DNA from: Aporrectodea caliginosa
Lineage: Eukaryota; Annelida; Clitellata; Crassiclitellata; Lumbricidae
Direction: 5' to 3'
Assembly (NCBI GenBank): GCA_020284085.1
Contig: JACEVL010006447.1
Span: 216,001-280,000 of the forward strand
Length of the DNA stretch: 64,000 nt
This document shows, in pieces, positions 11,049 to 23,707 of this stretch (position 1 is its first letter; the number at the start of each line of letters is the position of its first letter). Under the pieces are notes generated by a model that saw nothing but the letters and a program-made list of their open reading frames with translations, was not told where the DNA came from and made no database searches. Made by a program: the position numbers and the translations under genes.

Positions 11049-14000
11049 CTAGGAAAGATGTATGCAGCCATTTCAGCTTAGTTTACTTCTCTTAGGTGAA
11101 TGAAATAGTGGCAAATAAGACAGATTTCCTGTAAAAATAAGTTTAGAATTTATTTTAAATTGGACTTTTGCTAGAACAGCCTACTGTCACCAGAACTATT
11201 AATCCACAGACTCCGTTCTGTAGATTATTTTGCGAATGGAAAATTTAAAGCATACAGTGAGGAGTTGTATTGTGTGAGCATGATGGTTGGGGTTTCGAAG
11301 GAATGAAACAGCTCTACTAATGACTCTCATGAGAATGGCGATCACAATTCGCGGGTATGCATAGAGCAGCTATGAGCATGTCGGATGACATAGTAATGGA
11401 AGTCTTAATCTTTATCCTAACTTGAAGTTTTAGCACCAACCCTTCCATATCTTGCCTGTCACAGCCTCGGAAGGGTCTGGTTGCAATCAAGCTTACATCC
11501 AAGCACAAATATAGGATACATAGAAAGTTTAAAACACGACTGCGTATTAGATGACACTATAGGCTAATTTTGCTAATCAGTTGCCTTGGCAGCTTTTGAT
11601 GCAGTGTAAATGGATCTAAACAAACAGAAGTAGTTTCGAGTGAGGCTGAAGCATAACATTCAAATGCATAATAGATACTCATGCAACCAGTGCAAGGTCA
11701 TGCACTCAACTGGTACCTGCCAAATATGCTCAAATGACGGACACGGCATGTTGTATATGGGCCGAAGACATCAATCCCTATTACGAATCCTCCATGGCAA
11801 TGTGTCGGGTTCCTATGCTCGCAAGGCGCAACCTATGATGAACAGCATGCCTGGACAATTCCCGCGCCGAATTAGTCCCGAATTAGCGAATTAATTACAG
11901 TCAACGCTGGCGAATGTGGTGGCGATCGAGTCTTCAAAGCGGTCTTGAATAATTCAGAGGCCGAAGTGACAGGTGGGTGGGAATGAAAGGACTGCAGCGA
12001 CGGCGGCGATGGCGGTGGCGACGGCACAGTACCTGCACTCCAGACTCAACAACTCTACGGTCAACCACAATGGACAACGCTTTTATGTTTTCGTACAATG
12101 AGGAATTGTTTCTCACAGAAAATGTCAGCTTGTGCAATGAAACCCAACTCAATCAACGTCAAAGCACCGCGAATTCAAGTGCAGAATTTATGGTGCTAAA
12201 TAAATCGCGTGTGGTCGCCATTTTGCACCCAACAAAACAACTTCCTTCTGCCTCTGTCGCTTTGTATATATAATTTCGTTTATTGGAAATAGAAAGTTGA
12301 CAGACCGCAACTTTTCACATAGAAGAAAATAGCTATAATTATTAGTGTAATGTCAGTACGACAATGAACCGATGGATTGGATTGGGTTATCTCTTTGATA
12401 TTGACTTAAAGAGCACACGGGGGATGAAGAAATAACACTGTTATTACTTCTTTAGTTCGAAAGACAAATGTATGTATCGGGAAATTTACTTATTATTAGT
12501 AGCATCATAAGTGCTTTAATTTGACCTCCCTTTAAATTAAATATTATAAGCCGTGGTATTGGTGGTGCTGGTAGTAGTAGTTGCCTTTTTGTTGTAGTAG
12601 CCTAATGAAAATAATTAAAGAAGTATGTAATGGTCTTAGTAGTGAAATCAACACATATGCAGGAGAACAAGTAAGCGCAGTAACAAGTACCTAGGCTACA
12701 TTACAGTTAATTTAACAAGTATTCTAAATATTCATTTATTCCGTTGCTGCGGATTCTCGGATTTCTCGACTCTCCTCGTTTAAGTCCAACAGTGACTTTT
12801 TTACCTGAGCTGCTATTTGATCAGATCTCTCGTCTCGTGCGGGTCATCTGTCACTGATGAGATCTTGTTGCCAACAACCCTCAAACAAGTGGCTGTGCAG
12901 CGACTTTTCTGCTTAGGCTGCCTCCATCACAACAGGAACAGCCTGGCGTGCTTCATTTTGATGTATCATATTATTTTTGTTCGCTTTAATATCAAGTTAA
13001 AGTTCAAAAGTTAAACTTTCTTATCGCAAATTGAACGACAGAATGAAGTCTGTGCTTTAATAGTTCTGATTTATTACCTTGTGCTAATGCGTCTAGAATG
13101 GTCACACGTTCGTTGGATTTTGGGGATGTATCCGGGATTATTACATCCCAAGCTGAGCAGTGACCCATGTATGACATAATGAATCACAAGGCATAACAAT
13201 TGATTATTCCTATATAAAGACACCTGCCATTGTTTCTCAAGAATAGCTTCAAGAAATCTTTCCCTTATTCCTGTAATCCTCCATCTTCTCATTTCTTTCA
13301 ATCTACACAAAACCTCGATAGAATATTAGATTGCGAACGTTGTTGTACTCAGTACAAGCAATGGATCATCTGTCACTCCGGAAATGGATCTTCATCTTCA
13401 CACGTCATCTCTGAATTTATGTAGCGCTGGTAACTAAGCTGGAACGATGCGTTTAGCTTTTAAGTAGCAATTTTAAATGTTAGAGTCTGCGATTACAATG
13501 CTGTTGCGATAACAGTTTGATGTCGCACGAAACATTTAATACGAGCAAAAGTATAGCATCTTCCATGTTTACGACATTGGTTGATGTCACAATGTCTTCA
13601 AGGTCTCAAGGGTTGATACTTTGTCACACAAGCTTTGAATAAATCCAAAGAGTTGCCTACTGAATATGCTCCTGGACTATTCCATGTGCTTTGGTATGAA
13701 GCCGGCTAAGGTCGATTTTGTAGTGAAAAGTATGTCCGTATATTCTGCAGTTTCTACTGAAGCCGCATTGTTATTATCGCTGGAAAACGAATATTTTGCT
13801 TTCTGGATGCTTTTGGGTGTATCATTTGGACATTTGGTATATCATTTGGACTTTGCGCTGCTAATCACGAACACCAGCTTCAAATTTTCCTATCACGTAC
13901 CGCTTTTTGGTGGCCTATTTTGTGATTTCCTCTCAGTTTCAGTCTACTAATACAGTGTCTACAAAGTAAGCTTTTTATTAGTCCAGGACTACCTAGGCGT

Positions 14001-15182
14001 GCATTAAGTGCAGGTTTTACAACGTGCAATGGAAATGCTAAGGCGTATGCATGCCTAGACAGGCTTTGTCAGAATGGAAGCTAGCAGGACAGGCTATAGG
14101 CTAAAAGCAGATCGCACACACACATATGCTATGCATTCGTTGATATCAATTTGTACTCATGTTGATGCACATGTTCTACGGTCATATACAGCAATAATGT
14201 GTAGTTAACAATAGCATAAGCATATTTGAAATATGAAATCCATTGAATGTCGCAATCTACCTTTAGCCATCAAACCAGCGCCGCATGACAACAGTTCCCA
14301 GTACCGAAGCCACCAGAAACATGGGCCCAGATCAGGCAGGCTAAGATGCCAGAATGCACGAGTACCACTCAGAAAGGTCAGCGACTTTATTTCATCATTA
14401 TTTTATTTATAGTCTGTTGTTTCTGCCGCTGCTATAGGGTTTCAATATTGGAATTCAGATTATCCGTGCGTTGCGGCTGTTTACAGCTTCAGGAAAGAAT
14501 ATTGTCAGAACACGGACTGAACCCGTTCTAGGGATTCCTTCAACGTCGCCAGTAGGATTGGATTGTTCATGTTACCATTGCCATGCAAAGGATCATTCGA
14601 AAGCAACGGCTTATGCACATCGTGTCTGCTAGTATATCCCGGTTGCAAAGGCTTCAGGCTTAAAGGCATGTCAATAACTAGACGCAGGGCGGCGACACGT
14701 TACACGCCGGAAGTCAGCAGAAGACAGAGGATTTAGGGAGAAGTTCCCTTGTAATCAGTAGCGTGTACGAATTATTGGACCTGGTGTGGTGGCAGTGTGG
14801 AGACTGCGTCTAACTGGCGGCGCCAGAGCGATGATGTATGAGGCAGACATTGTATCGCCAAGGTTTTTCATTATGCTGAGCCTGCTGCACTGTGGTGCAA
14901 AATGATCCATTTTGTTTCAGCCGTTGACAGCCAGGACCGAGTAAATGACCGGGCATTTCTCGGGCGGTGTCAAAGAAAGGGTTGAATGACCAAAACTATG
15001 AAGTAAGCTGAGTGCTACGATGCTGCTCGTTGTAATACAAGGCCAACACAAAGCAATGGTTAAGACGCGGCTTATTGACTCAACAATTGAACTGACCTCT
15101 GCATTATACGCCGCATCGATCAACGATGATTCATCATTTCTACGCAGAGCAACAAGATTCAAAAGGTATAAAGGTTGAGATG
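11049..15182. other. Intron of the IgSF gene, first part
   Basis: Within the 9.4-kb intron between the exons at 20448 and 11048. No gene or clear repeat family is recognised apart from a GGATTGGATTGG motif at 12373 that recurs at 23816. Short open frames here have no supporting features. Confidence 0.6.
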
Positions 15183-16888
15183 AAAGAATTGGTCTTTACT
15201 TCAGTTGATGCAATCAGTTAAAGAATTGGTCTTTACTTCAGTTGATGCAATCAGTTAAAGAATTGGTCTTTACTTCAGTTGATGCAGTCAGTTAAAGAAT
15301 TGGTCTTTACTTCAGTTGATGCAGTCAGTTAAAGAATTGGTCTTTACTTCAGTTGATGCAGTCAGTTAAAGAATTGGTCTTTACTTCAGTTGATGCAGTC
15401 AGTTAAAGAATTGGTCTTTACTTCAGTTGATACAGTCAGTTAAAGAATTGGTCTTTACTTCAGTTGATGCAGTCAGTTAAAGAATTGGTCTTTACTTCAG
15501 TTGATGCAGTCAGTTAAAGAATTGGTCTTTACTTCAGTTGATGCAGTCAGTTAAAGAATTGGTCTTTACTTCAGTTGATGCAGTCAGTTAAAGAATTGGT
15601 CTTTACTTCAGTTGATACAGTCAGTTAAAGAATTGGTCTTTACTTCAGTTGATGCAGTCAGTTAAAGAATTGGTCTTTACTTCAGTTGATGCAGTCAGTT
15701 AAAGAATTGGTCTTTACTTCAGTTGATGCAGTCAGTTAAAGAATTGGTCTTTACTTCAGTTGATGCAGTCAGTTAAAGAATTGGTCTTTACTTCAGTTGA
15801 TGCAGTCAGTTAAAGAATTGGTCTTTACTTCAGTTGATACAGTCAGTTAAAGAATTGGTCTTTACTTCAGTTGATGCAGTCAGTTAAAGAATTGGTCTTT
15901 ACTTCAGTTGATGCAGTCAGTTAAAGAATTGGTCTTTACTTCAGTTGATGCAGTCAGTTAAAGAATTGGTCTTTACTTCAGTTGATGCAGTCAGTTAAAG
16001 AATTGGTCTTTACTTCAGTTGATACAGTCAGTTAAAGAATTGGTCTTTACTTCAGTTGATGCAGTCAGTTAAAGAATTGGTCTTTACTTCAGTTGATGCA
16101 GTCAGTTAAAGAATTGGTCTTTACTTCAGTTGATGCAGTCAGTTAAAGAATTGGTCTTTACTTCAGTTGATGCAGTCAGTTAAAGAATTGGTCTTTACTT
16201 CAGTTGATACAGTCAGTTAAAGAATTGGTCTTTACTTCAGTTGATGCAGTCAGTTAAAGAATTGGTCTTTACTTCAGTTGATGCAGTCAGTTAAAGAATT
16301 GGTCTTTACTTCAGTTGATGCAGTCAGTTAAAGAATTGGTCTTTACTTCAGTTGATGCAGTCAGTTAAAGAATTGGTCTTTACTTCAGTTGATGCAGTCA
16401 GTTAAAGAATTGGTCTTTACTTCAGTTGATACAGTCAGTTAAAGAATTGGTCTTTACTTCCGTGTGGATGCAATCAGTTAAAGAATTGGTCTTTACTTCA
16501 GTTGATGCAGTCAGTTAAAGAATTGGTCTTTACTTCAGTTGATGCAGTCAGTTAAAGAATTGGTCTTTACTTCAGTTGATGCAGTCAGTTAAAGAATTGG
16601 TCTTTACTTCAGTTGATACAGTCAGTTAAAGAATTGGTCTTTACTTCAGTTGATGCAGTCAGTTAAAGAATTGGTCTTTACTTCAGTTGATGCAGTCAGT
16701 TAAAGAATTGGTCTTTACTTCAGTTGATGCAGTCAGTTAAAGAATTGGTCTTTACTTCAGTTGATGCAGTCAGTTAAAGAATTGGTCTTTACTTCAGTTG
16801 ATGCAGTCAGTTAAAGAATTGGTCTTTACTTCAGTTGATACAGTCAGTTAAAGAATTGGTCTTTACTTCCGTGTGGATGCAATCAGTA
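15183..16888. repeat. 37-bp minisatellite with higher-order structure
   Basis: About 46 head-to-tail copies of a 37-bp unit containing AAAGAATTGGTCTTTACTTC and then AGTTGATGCAGTCAGTT. A variant unit with GATACAG recurs every 5 or 6 units (near 15429, 15613, 15836, 16021, 16206, 16428, 16615, 16837). A second variant with CCGTGTGGATGCAATC follows the GATACAG unit at two places, 409 bp apart (11 units plus 2 bp). Units are otherwise almost identical, implying recent amplification or homogenisation. It lies inside an intron of the Ig gene. Each unit has TAA, so it is non-coding. Confidence 0.97.
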
Positions 16889-17413
16889 ACCCTTATAGGA
16901 CAACAAAATTACCTTACATTTTGTCTTGTTGTAAAGACGGTTGTTTAATTAGAAATCATCTGTTGGCTACGATGACCTTATACGAATTAGACTATGAAAC
17001 TATGAGAGTCTTATCGATGCAGGTGTGATATAGGTAACTGTAAAATCCAGGGGTTATTTCTTTGTAGACCTACAAACAACGAGAGTTATTAAGTTCATAA
17101 TGAACACCTATAAAAATCGGAATAGATATCAAATTTTATCTATAGAAAGATTTCTCTGCTGCCAGGTGAACCTTCTGTTCATAGTCACGATTCATACGTT
17201 GTCGTGTGATCATTCTGTAATAGGAACCAACGATGTACCGCATAATTAGGCATCAATGTATCAAATATCCTCATTCATGGCGGCCGTGGATGAGGTGGCG
17301 ATTGCACGGTTCAGACGAGAAGACCAGACACCTTACCATGCAACTCCTGTATAAATTTGCAATTTGGGTGAAGATAGAAAACTAAGGGTCCTTGTTGGTT
17401 CACAGTTGTAATT

Positions 17414-17640
17414 GTAATCGAACATTTATATAGCGCCGCTCAAAAATCAGCAGCGCTCTCGACCTGTGTCAGTGCCTGCGTCAGGAAACAGGGAAGTCTT
17501 AAGGCGTCTCCGGAACTGGGAAGGTGAGCGGGCAATTTCACCCACTCGCATTTGTTTGAGTGCGTGAGGTTCCAGGGTCATTGGACGGATGGGTCGGTTG
17601 CAATAGAGTGGCGGATCAAGAGACAATTCCGGCCATGGCC
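17414..17640 (-). mobile_element. LINE 3' fragment
   Basis: On the minus strand the frame contains FRRRLKTSLF (17515-17486), the usual last motif of many non-LTR reverse transcriptase proteins. It is followed by GAGAGCGCTGCTGA and the tail GGCGCTATATAAATGTTC shared with other copies in the window. Upstream sequence is too decayed to read. Antisense-independent relic in the Ig gene intron. Confidence 0.7.
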
Positions 17641-18383
17641 CAGTCTCATAGTTCGCTTTCAGCGTAGCTCCCTAAAGCCAGCAATTAAAGCCTTCAGCAG
17701 AAATGATCTGAACATTTGAAAACAAATGATGCGATGGGAACCATCAATTAACCACACGATGAACTGTTTACTGAAGATAATTAATAGAGTTCCTTCTTAT
17801 ATATTCTTGGTTAGTTTCTGGGTCCACCAGAGGTAGGTTGGTGTGTGAGGGCGTTCGGGTGTTTAGGTATGTTAGCCTGTGTATTTGAATCATATACATG
17901 TATATTATGTGTCTTTTGTCGTCTATGATGGAAGCAACGGCCAATGTTTCTACCGCACAGAGCTTTTTAAGAACAACATCTGGCGCAGTTTATACGTCAC
18001 TCGTCAAAGTCTCTCCCGGAAATTAGACAATGTACGCACCACTTAAGTCTACAGCAACCATCAACCCGCCTCATCCATCGAAGCGTCCCGATATTTAGCA
18101 AAGGACGAAACACCGTGGCTATTATAAACGAGGTTGTGCAGCAGTCCATTATGCGCCGAGACAGAACTGCTGTCAATCATCGCCGCATTTATGCAGCGTT
18201 CCTAATTGTTCTGCGGAATGCTGTCTGAGAACGGCCTGTGTCATAGACGTGAAGGCGCAGCTGTAGCAGCTGCCAGACTCCTTCTGGAACGTGTTTCTAT
18301 ATATATATGTTTACGTATGAAAATTGCACGAGGAGGATATTAATTATGCTGCTGCTGCCCGCTTCAACAGCCTCTTACGCAAG

Positions 18384-18700
18384 CTTGGGTTGTTGTTGTT
18401 ATTATTTTTATTTTGCCGAGGTAGATTTGATCCCTCAGGATTTAAAAAGTGTCGGGAGAAAATAAAAAATCATCTGGAGCGGCTATACGTCATCAGGCAT
18501 AGCTTAAGTGCCACGGAAGAAGGCAACAACACTGAAGCGCTGAACTGCAATAGACAGACTCTTGAAGAGACGATATCGTTTCTATTTGATCTTCGGAAGT
18601 TTAAGTAAGGAAGCTTCAAAGTTTTCCAAAAAGTCAAGCTCAGTGCTATTGACGGGGTCAAAGGTCTCTGATCCCAACTATGCAATTGGTACGTTGACAG
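18384..18700 (-). mobile_element. 3' end of retroelement family B (LFQRLS family)
   Basis: On the minus strand the reading LFKSLSIAVQRFSVVAFF (18569-18510) matches copies at 28.4, 28.8 and 30.6 kb, and a preceding FDPVNSTELDFLENF segment matches the block before it in the 30.5-kb copy. It ends with CCTGAGGGATCAAATCTACC and then TCGGCAAAATAAAAATAATAAC, the family's tail. In-frame stops are present, so it is dead. Confidence 0.7.
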
Positions 18701-18820
18701 GAATTGACTGTACTTAGTATCTTTTCTAGCAGCCGCAAGTTCTGCGTCTGCCCGAGCTTTGCAACAGTTGCCTGCAAGTAAGATGGCTCCTTGTTACTTG
18801 CACTTCTTACTTACTTACTT

Positions 18821-18849
18821 AATGTCACAGTGTTAACAACTGTGACATT
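18821..18849. other. 29-bp near-palindrome
   Basis: AATGTCACAG and CTGTGACATT flank a 9-base centre containing GTTAAC. Function unknown. Confidence 0.6.
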
Positions 18850-20049
18850 ACCAAGCCGGCTGCGGCCCATCCGCCAAGGGATCAGGGTGAGACTATCCGA
18901 TCGTCCGTTTTGACAGTGCAAGCGACTCTTTAATAGCTGGCTATCCAACTATTATGAGGCTCATACGGATCGGGTCATTTAGGGCAGAATGTTGAGACAC
19001 ACGGCAAGCGCAAAGACAGCGTCCATGCGAACCGACCATCATCGCAGGCGATCCTAAGGACAGTCATTTGGTTCATAGACACTTACATCGAGACTAAGGC
19101 CGACAGATATTCTTACGTCTATCGTCTACTCGCAAGCTGTAGGCCATAATCGGAAGTGCAAAAAGCTATCTGCACCAGACGCAGGCGAATGTTGCGTGTT
19201 CTTGCGGAAATTGCTGTGAATCATGCTTGATGGTAGGCATCAGTATATGCAACTCCAGGAGTAGTTGCAATCCTTTGAATTAAGTGTTAATCCCAGTAGG
19301 ACTGTTTGTGAGTAAGATTACTGCCCGGGTACAAAATTTGACCTTGATAGGCAAGTGAGTTGCCGATGTGGACGTGGTGCGCGTTGCAAGGCGACAGTTT
19401 GCCTAACTCGCTGAGGATTTCACAAGTTACTAACGAAGTGGAGTGTGCGACAATCTTGCATTTGGAGCGATTAATCACAGCTTTGGAGAACTACACTCTC
19501 GCTCAATCATCGCAGTATCTGTAACCGCAATGGATACTTCTCCGCAGAATGAAGTCATCTATATGCCCAGAACTAGCACAAAGGCGTTGAAATATCGTAG
19601 CCTGACTGAGAAATACTTTAACCTCGGTGTTTAAAATATGCACAGATACATTCAGCTCTTACATTCGTCTCCAACGCAGTAGACTAACTTACAAACACAT
19701 ATTCAATGAAATTAAATAACTTTAATTAAACTGTTGCAAACAAACATTTGCAGTCTTTGCTATAGATTGTTCAGCTCTTACGGTTGAGTCAGTGATACTG
19801 TCACGGACTTTCGAATTTGAGCATTCCACTCTACCTGAAGGCATGGAAACAACTTATCTCCCTTCAAATTTGATAAACTGAGCAATAACGTTTACTGATA
19901 TATTTGATATCATAAAAAAATAACAAAAACGATAATAATTATGACACCATTCAGTAGCAGGTGCACACCAATGAGGGACGTACATGTACGCATGGATGAG
20001 TTGATAGATCAGTTTTATTAGATATATATATAGAGGTTTATAACTCTGT

Positions 20050-20140
20050 ATACATATTGTGTTGTGTTGCATTGTATCTGAACATTTATAAAGCGCCTAT
20101 CGCAGTATGGACAATTCAGAGGAGCTCTCAGCGTAGTAGA
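20050..20140 (-). mobile_element. SINE/LINE tail fragment
   Basis: The minus strand reads GAGAGCTCCTCTGAATTG and then AGGCGCTTTATAAATGTTCA with an AATACAATGC-type tail. It is a truncated copy of the tail shared by the local LINE and SINEs. Confidence 0.6.
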
Positions 20141-20231
20141 CTTGTGGAAAGAGAAAACATATATAGTGCATAGATCGTTATATATAGGCTATATATGTAA
20201 ATACAATCATTATATAAGTTTATTATATCAC

Positions 20232-20396
20232 TATATAACAACCTGGAACGGGTTAACACTAGATTTACGACACCTTCCAAACTGTTCTCAGTTTCACCAA
20301 CTGTTGAAGACTGCATTCTTCCGTATGGCCTGGGTCGGGAGCGCCTCTGAGTATAGATCTTGAATACATGTATTGATTGATTGAAGTTATTTATGT
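20232..20396 (+). mobile_element. LINE 3' fragment
   Basis: The plus frame reads WNGLTLDLRHLPNC and then FHQLLKTAFF, matching the WNxLPxxLRxLP...LLKTxLF end of the LINE protein at 54071-54280. It is followed by GGGTCGGGAGCGCCTCTGAG and a TGATTGATTG tail. Confidence 0.7.
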
Positions 20397-20404
20397 ATGT
20401 AGGC

Positions 20405-20405
20405 G

Positions 20406-20432
<27 letters not shown>
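20405..20432. repeat. (TA)n microsatellite
   Basis: TA run sixteen bases beyond the donor of the second-domain Ig exon (minus strand). Confidence 0.95.
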
Positions 20433-20436
<4 letters not shown>

Positions 20437-20447
20437 GGATGACTTAC

Positions 20448-20810
20448 ATTCTATGTCTAGCTTGGCGGACTTGACGAGCGACTTAAGACCAGGCACTGTT
20501 GCGACGCACTTGAACTTGGTGTCGTCGTCCTGTGCCCTCGGTCGATAGGAGTGCGACCATCGCTCCGTTCTGTAGACGATCAGTCGCATTCCTCTCCGAC
20601 CGGACAGCGTTGCCCCGTTCCGGAAGAAGAACTCGGAAGTGACGTCACGTCGACCGGAAAAGACTTCGAGGGTCGGCGGTGGGTATCCGCCGACGGCGAT
20701 GCAGCGGATGCGAGTGGCGTGGTTTTCGGTGAGGTGCAGGGTTCGACCCTCGTCTCCTTCGCCCTCCGTCTCTCCGTCCGTCAGGAGAATGCTTACGCTC
20801 TGAACGGCAG
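20448..20810 (-). CDS. IgSF gene, exon encoding complete second Ig domain
   Basis: Third recognised exon of the minus-strand Ig-superfamily gene: 363 bp, phase 1 at both ends, acceptor TTGTTATTAG and consensus donor GTAAGT. The 121 residues hold one Ig domain with Cys37 (TRIRCIAVGGYPPP) and Cys102 (DDDTKFKCVATVPG), 65 residues apart. The usual Trp after the first Cys is missing: the position reads TLEVFSG, so the hydrophobic core is built without it. An acidic stretch (DGETEGEGDEG, residues 12-22) lies at the domain start. The exon is more GC- and CpG-rich than the surrounding intron, which fits a selected coding block in AT-rich DNA. The downstream frame continues into the exon at 11048 across a 9.4-kb intron. 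Confidence 0.85.
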
Positions 20811-21039
20811 CTAATAACAATCGATAGATCAATGATAAACCGATGACCGATCGACCACCGATCGATCAGTCGTCTCTGATCCATCCCTCAGTCAGTCTTA
20901 TGATCTAATCGCGTTAAGTCAATAAACCACTCAAGCATTCACTGAGTAAGATTTACTCAGCCAATCAACCAAACAAACGGTCAACGAAAGACCTAAGAAG
21001 ACAACTATTTCGCCTTTCAGCTATAGTCAGTAAATCAGT

Positions 21040-21640
21040 CAGCCATACAGCCATACAAAAATCATTCATTCATTCATTCATTCAGTTATGCATTCATCAT
21101 TCTTTCATTGACTCAATAATGCATTCATTCATTTCAGTCCAGTCAGTCAGTTATTCAGTTAGTCAATCATGCGTTCATTCATTGATGCAGTCAGCCAGGT
21201 AATGTATTGTAAGTACTATTGAATGGATGGTAAAAAAAAAAATTTCCGTTGGAATTTTTGTAAATTAACAAGTCAGACAAACTGGTAAATTGAGCTGAGT
21301 CCATTCATTATATCACTAATCCAGTCAGTCATTCAGTCCGTTAATCGTGTAATGTATATTATGGATGGTAATGTTTTCTAACTGTTGCCGACAAAGTCTG
21401 TTAACGAACAAGTCAATCATATCAATTGGTATATTGGCTTACCAATTCATTTACTCTTTCATTTATTAATTCAGTCAATCATGCATTCAGCTCAGTCATA
21501 TATCACTCATTGAGTCAGTCAGTCAGTCATGTAATGTATATTGTAGATTTTATTGTATTTTAGCTGGTATGAAAAGTTTTTTTCCTAATCAACAAGTCAC
21601 CCAGACTATTCAATATATTGGCTTGTTTGCATATTAAACT
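21040..21640. repeat. Degenerate ~150-180-bp tandem repeat
   Basis: Three decayed units share GTAATGTATATTRTRGAT (near 21199, 21350, 21532), AACAAGTCA (near 21268, 21408, 21591) and CAGTCAGTCATTCA stretches, with ATATTGGCTTG-like ends. It lies in an Ig gene intron. Confidence 0.65.
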
Positions 21641-22255
21641 TTTTTGTTTCCCATTAAAAAAATAATAAAGGAAAATGTGTTTTTGTTGTATTTTATAGTA
21701 GTGTGGCATTTCATGTAATGAAGCACATTGCCATGTAATGTTATGTATTGTAATCTGAAAATGTATGAATCACTTATCCTGGTAGCATACACATGAACAT
21801 TAATTGGGCTCCATGCGGGCTCCATGCGGGCCTCCTATGGAAATCTGGGTCCATTTGGGCATGCTGTTAGGGTAGTATGCGCTGTTGTTGGTTGGATATT
21901 CGTTCCATTTGTATCTTCGTTATTATTTAGGTCTACACTTTGCAAGCATCTGACGAACAACCGGAACAAACAGTAGTCTGACATTTGGTGATACGTTTGC
22001 GTATCGGACTTATTCGTCGTTTTTGTAAAGGGTTTTTTTAGTTTAGAAGGTAGTTTTTCGCAAGTCGCCTTGACCTACGTGACGGCATCAGGCCCATCCT
22101 TAAGTGAGTTCGAGTCTGTATAGCATTAAAAGGGCCGTGTACGTCGCCTTTAACCGGGTTTTTCGTCTCTGCTGGGGATGACACATACGGGTCATTGGAG
22201 TGACCTCAACCGTTAGTCACAGGGGCGCTTCAATCTACTTATAGATACGCGACGA

Positions 22256-22490
22256 ATGTCTCTTATAACAACACCTGACACTGCAACGAATTATCCGGAC
22301 TTGGGTCATCTTCTACCATCGAGTGACTGCTCGGCGACAACGTCATCGTGTGCTGCGAGCGCTGTCACCTGTCGTCTCTCCACTCTGTCGAGGCAAGTGG
22401 CACAAAATACCATCCGTCAACTGTGGACGGGAATCCGTTGGCTGGTTCCACGTGTGTGCGTGGGCCCGACACTGGTGACTCTTTCTAGTT
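22256..22490 (+). pseudogene. Tc1/mariner transposase N-terminal fragment
   Basis: Conceptual reading resembles the second helix-turn-helix of Tc1-type transposases: SRQVAQNTIRQ, then GIRW and VCVGPTL, corresponding to the family pattern SRQTVxNRLRxxGIRxRRPYVGPxL. A preceding RIIRTW in another frame matches the usual RYIRTxHLRDR, so frameshifts separate the pieces. No catalytic DDE part follows and no terminal repeats were seen. A short dead remnant in an Ig gene intron. Confidence 0.6.
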
Positions 22491-23469
22491 TCCTGTGCAT
22501 TGGTTTGCTACTTGATGTAGTAATCTATTGTTGAATATGACATCAATATAAGCCAGCGCAGAGAAAGCTCTTTTGTTAGATACTTAAAAGTGCGCTATAT
22601 TAAGTGTCCTGATATATATACATCTATAGGCTTCTGTGCACTGGATTGCGCCACTTCATGGCAGTAATTTATCTGATTGTCTGCAGACGACTCACTGGGC
22701 GGTAAAAGGCAAGCACAGCGTGACCTCTCGGACGGCATATCATGCAACAGCATAAATACATGAAGAGACGACTCGAAGAGGAAACGCTTAAGGGTCTCTG
22801 TTGCTTCTCCGTCCTTACATACTGAATTATTAGCATCGGTCGAATCTTCATCTCTCGTCTGCGAAGTCTTCTGCATGAAATTGCAATTATTGATTTATTA
22901 GACCATCGTCGGATTGTTTCATCTGGCCCTTCATTTCGTCCGTAGGCGCTAATGCGTCGCCATTAAATATTCTTTGTGCTTGCTCTGCTAAGCGGAATTC
23001 TTTGCGTCTTACCAACGGCCAACCGACCGACCGCGGACGATGAGGCAGGAGGCAGGAGGACGAGAAAGCCTCGGATAAACCCTTATCCATTTGGTCGACT
23101 ACGAAAACAAGACACACACACACAGGAGGCGCTCCTCGGCCTCCGTCGACATCCGATTAAAAACAGCTCCGAATGTAATATATGAACAAACGCAGAGAAA
23201 CTCACGCGTACAGAGACACATCCTAGCCGACGGACATGTACGGAGAGACAAATGGGCCAAGACATGAAAGCAAGACATTTACACTGAGCAACATGCATGT
23301 GCACAAAGATACAGAGACAGACTTTGAGACATACAGGCAGACACATACTTTTAGTAATTAAGAAACAGGTAAACAAACGGATAATAGACTAAATTATATT
23401 ACGAACGGTAATAACCATAACCATAATGATTATCGCTTCAAGTAACGAAAGTAACGACATATTAACAAC

Positions 23470-23707
23470 AAAGGATACTGGAGCTAACAGAAAGCAGAAG
23501 AAGTGAACCCTTAAGGGGGCTGGCAGGATTACCCAAGCACATAGGAAACCAAAAAGCTGCAACAGGTTATGCACTTTGTTTATAAGAATACAAAGGATAC
23601 TGAAGTTAACAGAAAGCAAAAGAAATGAACCCCTAAGGGACTGTCGTCCGCTGCAGGATTACCCAAGCACATGAGAAAACAACAGGTTATGCGATTTATT
23701 AAGAATA
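23470..23707. repeat. Tandem duplication, ~122-bp unit
   Basis: Two adjacent copies (23470-23591, 23592-23707) share AAAGGATACTG, AACAGAAAGCA, GCAGGATTACCCAAGCACAT and CAACAGGTTATGC, with small indels. Confidence 0.85.

Noticed and set aside
15183..16888. CRISPR-like array
   Set aside because: Units abut directly with no unique spacers, there are no cas genes, and the context is eukaryotic; it is a minisatellite.
20128..20832. A single 234-residue minus-strand gene
   Set aside because: Only the part from 20810 to 20448 is coding. After the GTAAGT donor the frame reads TA-repeat and LINE sequence.
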